The notes under the pieces were generated by a model. It ran no database searches. It was not told where the DNA came from and worked only from the letters and a program-made list of their open reading frames with translations. Made by a program: the position numbers and the translations under genes. From NCBI GenBank assembly GCA_023897205.1, contig JAHWDD010000009.1:2418001-2482000 (forward strand): 64,000 nucleotides of DNA, read 5' to 3'. The DNA is from Exophiala sp. HKRS030. Its lineage: Eukaryota; Ascomycota; Eurotiomycetes; Chaetothyriales; Herpotrichiellaceae. Of the stretch, positions 1-9,790 are shown piece after piece (the first letter of the stretch is position 1; the number at the start of each line of letters is the position of its first letter).

Positions 1-1
1 A

Positions 2-516
2 TCTAATGGAACAATACGCGAAGCACCTGCCCTGACAGGTAGCATGCGAGACCGCGACAAACCTCGGTTTTTCCCCAGCCTGGGACGAAGTTTGAGTCGG
101 CGAACCAAGAACCCCCGACCTGGACTGGCCGGTATTCTCTCTGAGCAGGACCCTGACCAAGCCAGCAACATTAGCAGCAATTCTTCTTTCAACACATCTG
201 CACGGAATGACGAAAATAGGCCTTTGACGGCCAGCTCTAGCCTCTCACTACAATCAAGTTCGATCAAGAGACCCCGACTGCAGGTTCGGGTCGCTCCGTG
301 CCCAGTCCCGGTCCGAATATTCCCATCTTATATCCGACCAAATCAAGTCCTAGCGCAGATGTTTATGCTCTTCCTGAATCCGAGAAACCCTCTACAATAG
401 AGCAGTATAGAGCTGCGCTGATGAAGGTCGAAGATGAGAACTACAGATTGCTACAGCAAAATGCAGATTTGAAGAAACAAATCCGAGAATGCAAATGCGG
501 CGGTGCGAGGAGATGA
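2..516 (+). CDS. 3' end of an unidentified coiled-coil protein gene (partial, apparent frame break)
   Basis: The gene enters from the left edge. One frame is open from base 2 and encodes a Ser/Pro/Arg-rich, low-complexity segment (RDKPRFFPSLGRSLSRR, then Ser/Asn runs). From about base 241 the coding signal is one frame lower and ends at TGA 514-516 after a heptad-like stretch (EQYRAALMKVEDENYRLLQ) and a Cys/Arg tail (ECKCGGARR). No GT-AG pair of sensible length joins the two frames. One extra C in the CCCC run at 271-274 joins them smoothly through SSIKRPPTAGSGRSV. The last 40 residues look like a short coiled coil. I do not recognise the family, and the true start and any upstream exons lie outside the window. 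Confidence 0.5.
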
Positions 517-1367
517 ATACATTTTGGGAATGGCTCAATGTTATCAAGTCTACGCACTTGAAATGGCACTGTACGGGGACACAATGGGCGGGAGAAAAAG
601 TTTCATGACTTGACGAAACCAGATTTTGCAAATCAACTGTATTACATCACCACAATTAGACCTGTCTTTTAACATTACGGTATGCTATATTCTATCCACG
701 ATGCCGAAAGTGTCGTCGAGAACTTTTGGCTACGACCGAACTCCGCGTTCTACCTGTTTCACCTGCATGAAGTACATATGCTTATCTTCATTTCTCACTT
801 CAAGCATTCCAAAGTCTCGCTTGGACCCTTCTAGTGAGGCACAACCCCGTGGTCTTACGGAACCATAAACGGTCATTGCACGTGGGAGTGCGCGGCTTTT
901 AAATCATGTGCATGTCAGTCATTGGCGTTGATTCTTTGGTCCTTTGATTCTTTGACCGGTACGAGCTAGTGAGCAGTGCGGAAACGCACATCGTTCCAAT
1001 ATGGTTTACCTTATCCGCTGCGAATGTGAATTCGACCACCTTCTCCACTTAGCTACACACGGAGACACGGTGCGAAGTCCTTTTTATAAGCGGAAAGTCC
1101 TCGTAGGGACGGGTGTTTTAACATTTGATCATCCATAGATGGAATGCTCTATCTACATATCACACACATCTGGCGGTCTCGCTGGCAGTGATCAAACAAG
1201 AAAGTCGAGGTCTAGAATGCTCTTTGTCTTGGTCGGTTCCTTACATGCCTGCTATTTACCCACTTGAGAGGGTTTGGGGCCGATGCACTGAAGCCAGACC
1301 GGCTCCGCTATAAGCTTGAGAGAGACACAGTTTTGCTCAACTTCGTGGCAAGTGGATGCTTGCCATT
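517..1367. other. intergenic region between convergent genes
   Basis: About 850 bp separate the 3' end of the first gene from the 3' end of the cdt2-like gene on the other strand. Only short chance reading frames are present. No repeat or RNA gene is visible. Confidence 0.5.
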
Positions 1368-3449
1368 TCACGCATCGTCATCGTCGTCAAATCCAGATCT
1401 CACATCAGCCCATCCACTGTTATGCCTAACCATATCGCGATCAATATTCAGCCTCAATGCTCGGGCTTTCTCAGGATCCCACCGCCAACAGCGGCTGGTG
1501 TAGTCATCTGCCACTGTGACGAGGTTACCGTTCTGGGCCCAAGTCACTGCAGTCACTTCTTTGGTATGTCCCCCAACAAGGGCTGTACCGTTGTAATATA
1601 TTGGGCAATCGTCAAGCTCATTGACTTCATCCAGAGCCTTCCTCGAAAAAGCATCAGACTGGAGCTGCACTCGTCTTTGACCCGATCCTGTGTCAATGGG
1701 GAATCTTTGAGCTGCTTTATTTAGAAATCTCTCGTTTGTTGGAAAAACCACAGCGCACTCTTGGCCGCTGCCAATTGCAATCATTTCGGTACAATTTCCG
1801 TTCTGAGTGAACTGCTCGAGCTGGTTGGAGCGTACGGCAATTTTATCATAGAACGTGGCCATTCGGAGGGACGGATGGCGAAATCCGTACAATGGACCGA
1901 GCCCGCTTCCCGAGGTTTTCAGGGCTTTGGAACGCGCAACTGACGAGGCTGACATCTCAGGGGCACCTCCAAGAACCAGATGCGCCGTCGAGTAAGCATA
2001 CACGGTGTGATCGCGGCATGCAGAGTACAAACGTGAGCCGTCAGAGCTCATTGATATTGAGGTCACGCCAAATTGTCGATGCTGTTCATGACTTCTGGGT
2101 TCCTGACACATCGAGACAGGAGTCGGCCGATGCATCTGAGTGAAGGAAGTGCGCATGTCCCACAACTTGATGACCGCATCATTCTCTGAGGCTGTGGCAA
2201 GAAGATGCGGACGACTCTCGCTGATGAAGGTGCAAGCTGTGATGACATATTCAACCCTAGCAGCGACAGTCCCAGTCGGTCTTTTGCCTTTTGATCTCCT
2301 GGACTTATCAAGTGACGTATGTGCGTCGCATATCTCATTTGCTGGAGAGATTTGTTTGGTCTGTCGCCATATGGAGCTATCAAGACGTTGCATTTTGGCC
2401 ATAAGGGTAGGACCTTCGATTTGTGGACTTCGTAAATCCCACATACATACACTTCCGTCTCTGGAGCAAGTGACCACATTTTGATTCCCCGTGCCTGGCT
2501 GAAACTGAATGCCTTTGACTGACCCTGTGTGGCCGAGCAGATTATAGATGGAGACGCCTTGGTCAATATCATAGATATGACATGTTTGATCGCCCGAAGC
2601 AGAAGCGATCAATTTGTCGTCCGACGAAATTTCTAGATCCATGATGGCATTGTCATGTGAACGCCACGTCCTGATTACCGTAGGAAATTTGACATAGCCT
2701 TTGTTTCTGATCTCATCCCAAGTGTTGTGTATGCGTATGTACCCATCCTCGTCAGCAATTGCCACAAGCGGAGTGGTTTTGAAACTAGCAGCACAGAATG
2801 GCAAAGCAGAATCCGAATGAGGTGGATTACGATAGCTGCAAAAGTCGTCTGGCGAACTGTAGAAATGTGCTGTCTCATGCTCCCATAGCCGGCTATCGCC
2901 AGCTTCTCTTATTGTAGTTCTCTCGCCGAGCTGTCTAGAAAGAATCCCACCGGGAGAGTGAAAAGATCGATATGGCACAATTCGAGGTGGATAGGTCCTC
3001 GACAAAAATGGTAGACGGTCTCCGTCGTCGTCATTGTCAAACTCTGTATCGTGAGGTAGATGGTCTTTCCGTGTAACATTGTGGTCTATATTGTCTCGCT
3101 CGTCTCCTTTGATGGGTGAAGACGGTAAAGAGGCTACGGAGGTAAATGAGAGTCTTCGCTTCTTGAGCGGTCTGGAGTCTTCGTCTTGGGAAGGAAGTTG
3201 CAGATGAGATACAGTTGCCGCCCTGCTGTTCAATCTAGCTGCTGACAAGTCTTGTAAGACCTTTCTCGAAGCTCGGGCAGCACGTTTAACGTTTCTTGGG
3301 CGAGGGGTAAAAAACTTGTTGAACCTTTTGGGAGTCACAGAGGGATTCTTTTTGACCCGTATGCTTCTGCGTGGACTTCTGTTGTTTTCGGGCAGGATGG
3401 CGAAGGGGATATGTTCGGTTCCTGGAGAAGGTTCCGGTGTTCGATCCAT
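1368..3449 (-). CDS. cdt2: WD40 protein, Cdt2/DTL-like substrate receptor of CRL4 ubiquitin ligase
   Basis: A single-exon gene of 693 residues starting at ATG 3447-3449. Residues 1-200 are basic and low-complexity (KKRRLSF near 96-102, RFNKFFTPR near 42-50). WD40 repeats follow from about 215 to 670, including SASGDQTCHIYDI, HTGSVKGIQF and HTKEVTAVTWAQNG. Two repeats end in WDxR boxes (WDLR at 337-340, WDMR at 430-433), the signature by which DCAF receptors bind DDB1. Order and spacing match Cdt2/DTL, which with Cul4-DDB1 targets Cdt1 and other PCNA-bound proteins for destruction in S phase and after DNA damage. The assignment is by motif recall; another nuclear DCAF-type WD40 protein is the alternative. 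The gene is divergent from RRP5 across a 606-bp spacer. The protein ends in an acidic FDDDDDA tail. Confidence 0.72.
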   Translation of the reverse strand: MDRTPEPSPGTEHIPFAILPENNRSPRRSIRVKKNPSVTPKRFNKFFTPRPRNVKRAARASRKVLQDLSAARLNSRAATVSHLQLPSQDEDSRPLKKRRLSFTSVASLPSSPIKGDERDNIDHNVTRKDHLPHDTEFDNDDDGDRLPFLSRTYPPRIVPYRSFHSPGGILSRQLGERTTIREAGDSRLWEHETAHFYSSPDDFCSYRNPPHSDSALPFCAASFKTTPLVAIADEDGYIRIHNTWDEIRNKGYVKFPTVIRTWRSHDNAIMDLEISSDDKLIASASGDQTCHIYDIDQGVSIYNLLGHTGSVKGIQFQPGTGNQNVVTCSRDGSVCMWDLRSPQIEGPTLMAKMQRLDSSIWRQTKQISPANEICDAHTSLDKSRRSKGKRPTGTVAARVEYVITACTFISESRPHLLATASENDAVIKLWDMRTSFTQMHRPTPVSMCQEPRSHEQHRQFGVTSISMSSDGSRLYSACRDHTVYAYSTAHLVLGGAPEMSASSVARSKALKTSGSGLGPLYGFRHPSLRMATFYDKIAVRSNQLEQFTQNGNCTEMIAIGSGQECAVVFPTNERFLNKAAQRFPIDTGSGQRRVQLQSDAFSRKALDEVNELDDCPIYYNGTALVGGHTKEVTAVTWAQNGNLVTVADDYTSRCWRWDPEKARALRLNIDRDMVRHNSGWADVRSGFDDDDDA

Positions 3450-3749
3450 GTTCGCTTGAGTCGAATCTGCCAGAGCGGTGGCGATGGCTAATCAGAATGG
3501 GAACGTCAGAAGGATGATTCGTGAGAATGTTGCTGGAGTTGCATTATAACCTCAAGGCAGAAATGCGACAAGAAGAGCGTGATCTGGACCTCTTTGCTAG
3601 ACTGGTGCCTCCATGATCTGTCAATGAGAGAGGTAAGCGATTGCGAAAGAGCAGTAGAAAGTGATGAGTAGATAGTAAGTTATCGATGTCGCATGCTACT
3701 TAGAGGTGGAAGGCTGCAAGCTCTTTGAGAGAATTGGCTAGTATCAACC

Positions 3750-3790
3750 TGACGCGGAGCGCGCCTTCTTTACGTGACGTGACGCGCCGC
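3750..3790. promoter_or_regulatory. cluster of ACGCG and TGACGT motifs in the cdt2-rrp5 divergent promoter
   Basis: ACGCG occurs at 3752-3756 and again near 3782, and the stretch from 3771 reads TACGTGACGTGACGCG. ACGCG(T) cores are bound by the MBF/MCB cell-cycle factor, and TGACGT is a CRE/bZIP core. S. pombe cdt2 is an MBF target, so these sites are plausible control elements, but this is inferred from motifs alone. Confidence 0.35.
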
Positions 3791-4055
3791 AATCGATAAG
3801 AGCTTAGAAAAAATTGGGGAAAGCACGGTAAACCAATGCTACATATTGAAGGCAGGTAAGCCGAGTCCCCCATGCGCCAGTCTCCGCACACTTGACTCCG
3901 AGTGGCTATCGATTTTCTCTCCAAAAAAAAGTCCCCAAGCCGTCTTTGCTCCCAAAATTTCATGCCATAACCGACGTTTGAATAGCGCCTACCACTTGAC
4001 CATGCTTGATTAGACATAATCACCCTCACAACATCGGCTCTAGAAGCGCCTCACC

Positions 4056-7000
4056 ATGTCTTCCGGAAAACGGAAACTCCCGACGGATGATCCTTCGTCC
4101 AAGTTGGCGAACAAGCGCTCAAAGTCGAATGCCAAACCAGAAGTACAAAAGACAAGAACTTCTGCGAAGCCAACGAAGTCAATAAATTCCTCGCAACCGG
4201 CCGGTTCATCAAAGCCAACAGCCCCTCCGTGCTTGCCAAAGAACAACCAGCATTTCCTCGAGGCGGTGCAGGTCTGCTGACTCCCATTGAACGCAGACAA
4301 ATCCAGGCCAAGGCCTCTCGAGATGCCCTTAAAGAGCATCGGAAATCTCAGGACCTTTTTGGTGCTGGAAGTGGGCAGCCCGGAGATTCAAGTGATGAAG
4401 ATGTAGACTCTGCGTCTGAACAAGAACAAGAGAAGCCCGCAAAACAAGCGCTCAAGACCAAATCCCGCAAGAAGAATACCGACACCGAAAAACCCGAGGT
4501 CCGAATTGGTGGTTTAAGCTACAAAAGAATAACTATAGGCTCTCTGATACTTGGTCAGGTCACTGCTATTGGCCTGAGAGCTCTCACCGTTGCTCTCCCA
4601 AATAATATCGTTGGCCACGTCCCACTCACTTCAATTTCGGCACAGCTGAATGACAAAATCCAAAACCTGCTCGATAAAACTGCGGACGTAGACAACACGT
4701 CTGATGGTGAAGACAATGAAACCGACCAAGACATTTCGTTGGCCAATTATTTCCACATCGGTCAGCACTTGCGTGCCGCTGTCATCTCGACAGAGCAAGA
4801 GAAGACTACAGCCAAGCCACAAGTTCGGAAACGCATAGAATTATCCGTTGAGCCGTCTTTGACAAATGTTGGCCTCTCTCAGGCCAATCTTGCTGTTGGT
4901 ACCGCAGTTCAAGCTTCTGTCAGCAGTGTCGAAGATCATGGTTTAGCTGTCGATTTGGCACTCGAGGAAGGGAATTCCAAAGGCTTCATCCTCAAGAAAC
5001 ATCTCCCTCAAGGTGTTCTTCTCGACAATGTCAAGACTGGAGCAGTTCTTCTATGTGTTGTCCTCGAATCAGCCGCTAACAGTAAAGTCGTCAAACTTTC
5101 TGCTGATCTTGCTACTGCCCCAGCCTTGAAAAGTGCCACCTCTGTGGATTCATTCTTGCCAGGCGTCAAAACGGAGATCCTGATCAACGAAAAGACAGAG
5201 GCAGGCCTATCCGGTAAAATAATGGGTTTGCTCAATGCCACAGCAGACGTTGTCCATTCAGGGTCTGCAATTGACAAGGAGGCTTTTCTTACTAGCTACC
5301 AAGTGGGTAAAAGGGTGCTTGGGCGGTCGATCTGTACATTCCCGCTGTCCGAAAATAAGCACATTGGGTTTTCCGTCCTTCCCCACCTCCTGCAACTAGA
5401 TTATATGAACCGGAATCCTGACGACAGTCGCGAGCGACTGCCGCTGTCTTCAATCATCAAATCTGCCGCCATTATCCGCGTTGAGCCTGTGCTAGGCGCC
5501 TATCTGAGACTCGGTGATGGTGCTGTTGGTTTCGCGCATGTCTCAAAACTTTCAGACAAAAAGGTTGACTCCATCTCCGAAGTCATCGGCCCTTACAAAC
5601 TTGGGACAGAACACAAGGCCCGGATTTTGGAATACAACCCAGTGGATGATCTGTATGTTGTATCTCTGGAACAAAGTATACTCCAGCAGCCTTTCCTCCG
5701 AGTTGATGATGTACCTGTTGGTGCAGTTGTCAAATGTGAAATAGAAAGAATTCTGATTGGCGCAACTGGTATCGAAGGCTTAATCGTCAAGTTAGCAGAT
5801 GGAATATCTGGTCTCGTTCCTCACATGCACATGTCTGATGTTGAGCTCAAACATCCTGAAAAGAAATTTCGAGAAGGCCAAAGCGTCACAGCACGTGTCT
5901 TGTCCACAGACCTGATAAGGAAGCGGTTGAGGTTAACCTTGAAGAAGTCTTTGGTCAATAGTGATCAAAAGATCTGGTCAAGTACCGAAGAAATTGAGGT
6001 TGGCGATTCAACAGTTGGAACCCTTGTGAAAGTTGATCGTACAGGAGCCATCGTCCAGTTTTTTGGGCTCATCAAAGGTTATCTACCAGTCTCAGAGATG
6101 AGCGAGGCTTTCATCAAAGATGCAAGAGAGCATTTCCGAGTTGGACAGGTCTTGACGGTCAACGCGATCAGCGTCAACGCGAGCGAGAAGCGTCTGACTG
6201 TGTCTTGCAGGGAACTGAGCACATCAAACCCGTCGATCGATGTTTCTCTCGCAAATCTACAGGCGGGCACAGTCACATCGGGGACTATATTTGAGAAGTC
6301 TCAGAATGACGTCCTGCTTCGATTGGACGGATCAGACGCAATTGCACGTCTAACTCTAGATCAAGTTTCAGATGGATCTTTGAAGAAACGCGAGACCTCA
6401 TTGAGTAAACTTAGGGTTGGTCAGAAACTCGAGAAGGTCCTCATCCTTCAGGTGCAGACAAACAGGCGACTTGTCCTGCTCAGCAACAAACAGAGTCTGA
6501 TCAAGGCCGCTCAAGAGAACAAGCTGCTTCGAAACTTTGAGCAGCTGGTTGAGAACGCCACATTCACAGGATACATTTCAAACATCACAGAAGACGGTGT
6601 TTTCGTCGGTTTTGCCGCAGGCATTACTGGTCTTCTCACGAAGAATCAAGTACCTACAGAGAATGAGGCACTGCCAGACTTTGGCTTTACGAAGTCACAA
6701 GCTGTTACAGTCAGAGTTCTTCACATTGACTATAAAGGCGCTACCCCACGCTTCTGGCTGACGATGAAAGAGACTACTTCAAAAGCACCAGACAACGGAA
6801 CCCCGGGAAAGTCTAAAGGAACTCCGGAGGTAATCGAGTTATCGGATCCTGTTGATTCCGAGCTTAAAACTTCCGAGGACCTTGTTTTGGGTAAAATCAC
6901 GAAGGCCAGAATCGTCTCGGTGAAGGACACACAGCTTAATGTCGAGCTAGCAAAGGATGTTCAAGGTCGTATCGATGCATCGGAGGCTTTCGATCTTTGG

Positions 7001-9477
7001 GAGGAAATTAAAGATCGTAAAAAACCTCTCAAGCAATTCTCCACCAAACAAGAAATTGTCGTCAGAATTCTCGGTGCCCACGACACAAGAAACCACAGAT
7101 TTTTGCCACTGACCCATCGAAATGCTAAAAACACTGTTTTCGAGCTATCTTGCAAACCCACTTCGCTCCAAAAGAAAGATAGCGGTGTTCTATCGATGCA
7201 AGACCTCACAGTAGGTTCGAAGTGGTTGGCCTTTGTCAACAATATATCCGACAGCTGTCTCTGGGTAAACCTATCGCCTTCAGTTCGTGGAAGGGTTCGA
7301 GCCACGGACGTTTCAGACGATTTATCTCTAGTTGGTGATCTAGAAACCAACTTTCCTATCGGATCTGCCCTCCGGGTCCATGTTTTAGCCGTCGATCCCG
7401 AAAAGAATCGACTGGATTTATCTGCAAAGTCCCAGAGCTCGAGCAAATCTTTGACACTGGAGGATATATCGAAAGGCCTGGTACTCCCAGGCCGTGTCAC
7501 AAAAATAACTGATCGAAACGTCGTCGTTCAGTTGAGTGAACAAGTTGTGGGAGCCGTTGATCTCATCGATATGGCGGACGATTACAACGAAGCCAATCCT
7601 GCAAAATATCAGAAAAATGATGTTCTTCGGGTTGCTGTCACCAATGTTGATACGGCAAACAAGAAAGTATTTCTCTCCACTCGACCATCCAAAGTTCTCA
7701 GCTCGTCTTTGGCCGTAACTGATCCCGAGATCACTTCTTTGAAGCAAGTGAGTGTCAACGCCGTGGTCCGCGGCTTTGTCAGTAATGTCGCTGAGAAGGG
7801 TATATTTGTGACACTTGGCCATGGCATCACAGCATTTGTGAGAATCAGCAACCTTTCGGATAGTTATCTGAAGGACTGGAAAGACCATTTCCAACGTGAC
7901 CAGTTAGTCAAGGGTAAGATTACTTTGGTCGATGAGGCTTCTGGCCATGTCCAGATGACGTTGAAAGAATCGGCACTCAGCCCTGACTACAAAGCACCAA
8001 TCACTTTCAACGATCTAAAAGTTGGAGATATTGTCACAGGAAAAGTCGTGAAAGCCGAAATATTCGGTGTGTTCATTCTAGTTGACAACTCTGAAAATGT
8101 CCGCGGATTATGTCACCGCAGTGAGATTGCTGAACAGCGGATTCAAGATGCAAGTAAGCTCTTCTCTGAGGGAGATGCAGTCAAGGCCAAGGTACTAAAA
8201 GTCGAGCCTGCCAATCGACGAATTAACTTTGGCATGAAAACCTCCTACTTTACCAATGGCATAGACAAGGACGAAGACGACAGCGAGGATAGTGAATCCG
8301 ATGAAGATGGTGGTGCAGAACTTGATGTGGAAATGGAAGACTTGTCAGACACAGAGACTCATGAAGATGGTGCAGACGAGGAGGTCAGTGTCGTTGACGA
8401 CGAAGATATTTCTGATGCCGAAGATCCGGACGACGATCCAAGTGATCTTGAGTCTCCCACAGGGGCAAGAACGGCAACAATTACCAATGGTCTTTCTGTT
8501 GGTGGGTTCGACTGGTTCGGCGTATCCAACACTGATCCGGCCCCTACACGGTCCTCTTATGACTCCGAAAATGATCAAGCGAAACTACCAAAGAAAAAGA
8601 AACGTCGCGCAGAAATCCAGGTAGATCACACGGGTGATCTGGCCAAGGAAGGGCCACAATCCACTGACGACTTTGAACTCCTCTTGCTGGGTGAGCCGGA
8701 TTCCTCTCTTCTCTGGCTTCAATATATGGCCTTCCATCTCTCCCTCGGGATGCAGATCAGGCACGCGCCATTGGTGAACGAGCATTGCGATCCATAGGCT
8801 TAGGCCAAGATTCGGAGAAGCTCAATGTATGGATCGCTCTCCTCAACCTTGAAAACGCCTATGGCGACGACGAATCCATTGATGCAATCTTCAAACGTGC
8901 TTGTGAATACAACGATCCTCAGGATATCTACACACGACTGACTAGCATCTATATCCAATCGGGCAAGAAAGAGAAAGCCGACGACTTGTTTCAACGTATG
9001 TTGAAGAAGTTCACCCAGGATCCCAAGATTTGGACGAATTATGCGAGTTTTCTCTTTGATGTCGCCGAGGACGCCGAAAAGGCCAGAGCATTGTTGCCAA
9101 GGGCATTGCAAACATTGCCAAAGTTTACGCACTTCGACTTAACTCTGAAGTTCGCACAGTTGGAATTCAAGTCAGACAGCGGCGTTCCTGAGCGCGGTAG
9201 GACTATTTTCGAGGGTCTGATCAGCTCGTTCCCAAAGCGTGTCGACGTGTTCAATATTCTGCTGGATCTGGAAATCAGGAGAGATGACGTCGAACAGGTC
9301 AGAGCCGTCTTTGAGCGGATCTTCTCCGCGAAGTTGAAGACTAAACAGGCAAAGCACTTCTTCAAGAGATGGTTGGAGTTTGAGGAGGGACAAAGTGAAG
9401 GCGATGAGAGGCGGGTCGAGGAGGTGAAAGCCCGAGCGGCGGAATGGCTGAAGCTCCATGCCAAGGTTGAAGAATGA
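4056..9477 (+). CDS. RRP5: rRNA biogenesis protein RRP5 (S1-domain and HAT-repeat protein), two apparent single-base losses
   Basis: RRP5 is an essential nucleolar factor needed for early pre-rRNA cleavages and for both the 40S and 60S pathways. The N-terminus is a short basic region, followed by the family motif AFPRGGAGLLTPIERRQIQ. Many S1 RNA-binding repeats follow (for example VGDSTVGTLVKVDRTGAIVQF and VNAVVRGFVSNVAEKGIFV), then a strongly acidic linker (8270-8460) and C-terminal HAT/TPR repeats (KLNVWIALLNLENAYG, DLFQRMLKKF). Two frame breaks are visible, each cured by one base: in CCCC 4222-4225 (giving KPTAPSVLAKEQPAF) and in GGG 8747-8749 (giving FHLSLGDADQARAIGERAL). With both cured the gene is one exon of 1807 residues, the usual family length. 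Start ATG is 4056. Without repair, automatic calling would yield two or three fragments. Confidence 0.93.
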
Positions 9478-9790
9478 GAGTTGCAAGCAGAGCACATAGA
9501 ACACAGTAAGCATGAGACTGTTTCGTACTGTTCGTAGTGGAATGTAATGCAACCATGGCATATAAGACATAATGATGAATTCCGCATGGAAAGGACATGC
9601 GCATCCGCCTTCCACAATCTGACCAAGTCCTTTCCCGTGAGATCTCCTCCCACAGCTTAAAATCAGACCGAGCACTCTTTTACAGTGCATCTAAGAACTC
9701 GATTCCTCGACGCTAGGCCTGTGACATGTCGTGAAAAATAACCGTCTCCTCAAAGGCACTACATATAAACAATGACTTGCGCCTCCCATA
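9478..9790. other. short spacer between convergent RRP5 and LIG4
   Basis: 313 bp between two stop codons. It must hold both 3' untranslated regions. No further feature is seen. Confidence 0.5.

Noticed and set aside
298..347. A 50-nt intron joining the two frames of the first gene
   Set aside because: The 5' site GTGCCC is weak and the added-C model gives a smooth protein. Kept only as a remote alternative.
4178..4221. A 44-nt intron near the RRP5 start instead of a lost base
   Set aside because: The length would restore frame, but the 5' site GTCAAT is poor, and one added C in CCCC 4222-4225 explains the change more simply and matches the pattern at other sites.
8740..8800. Two separate genes at the RRP5 C-terminus
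   Set aside because: The protein on both sides matches one continuous RRP5 HAT region, with only one missing base between.
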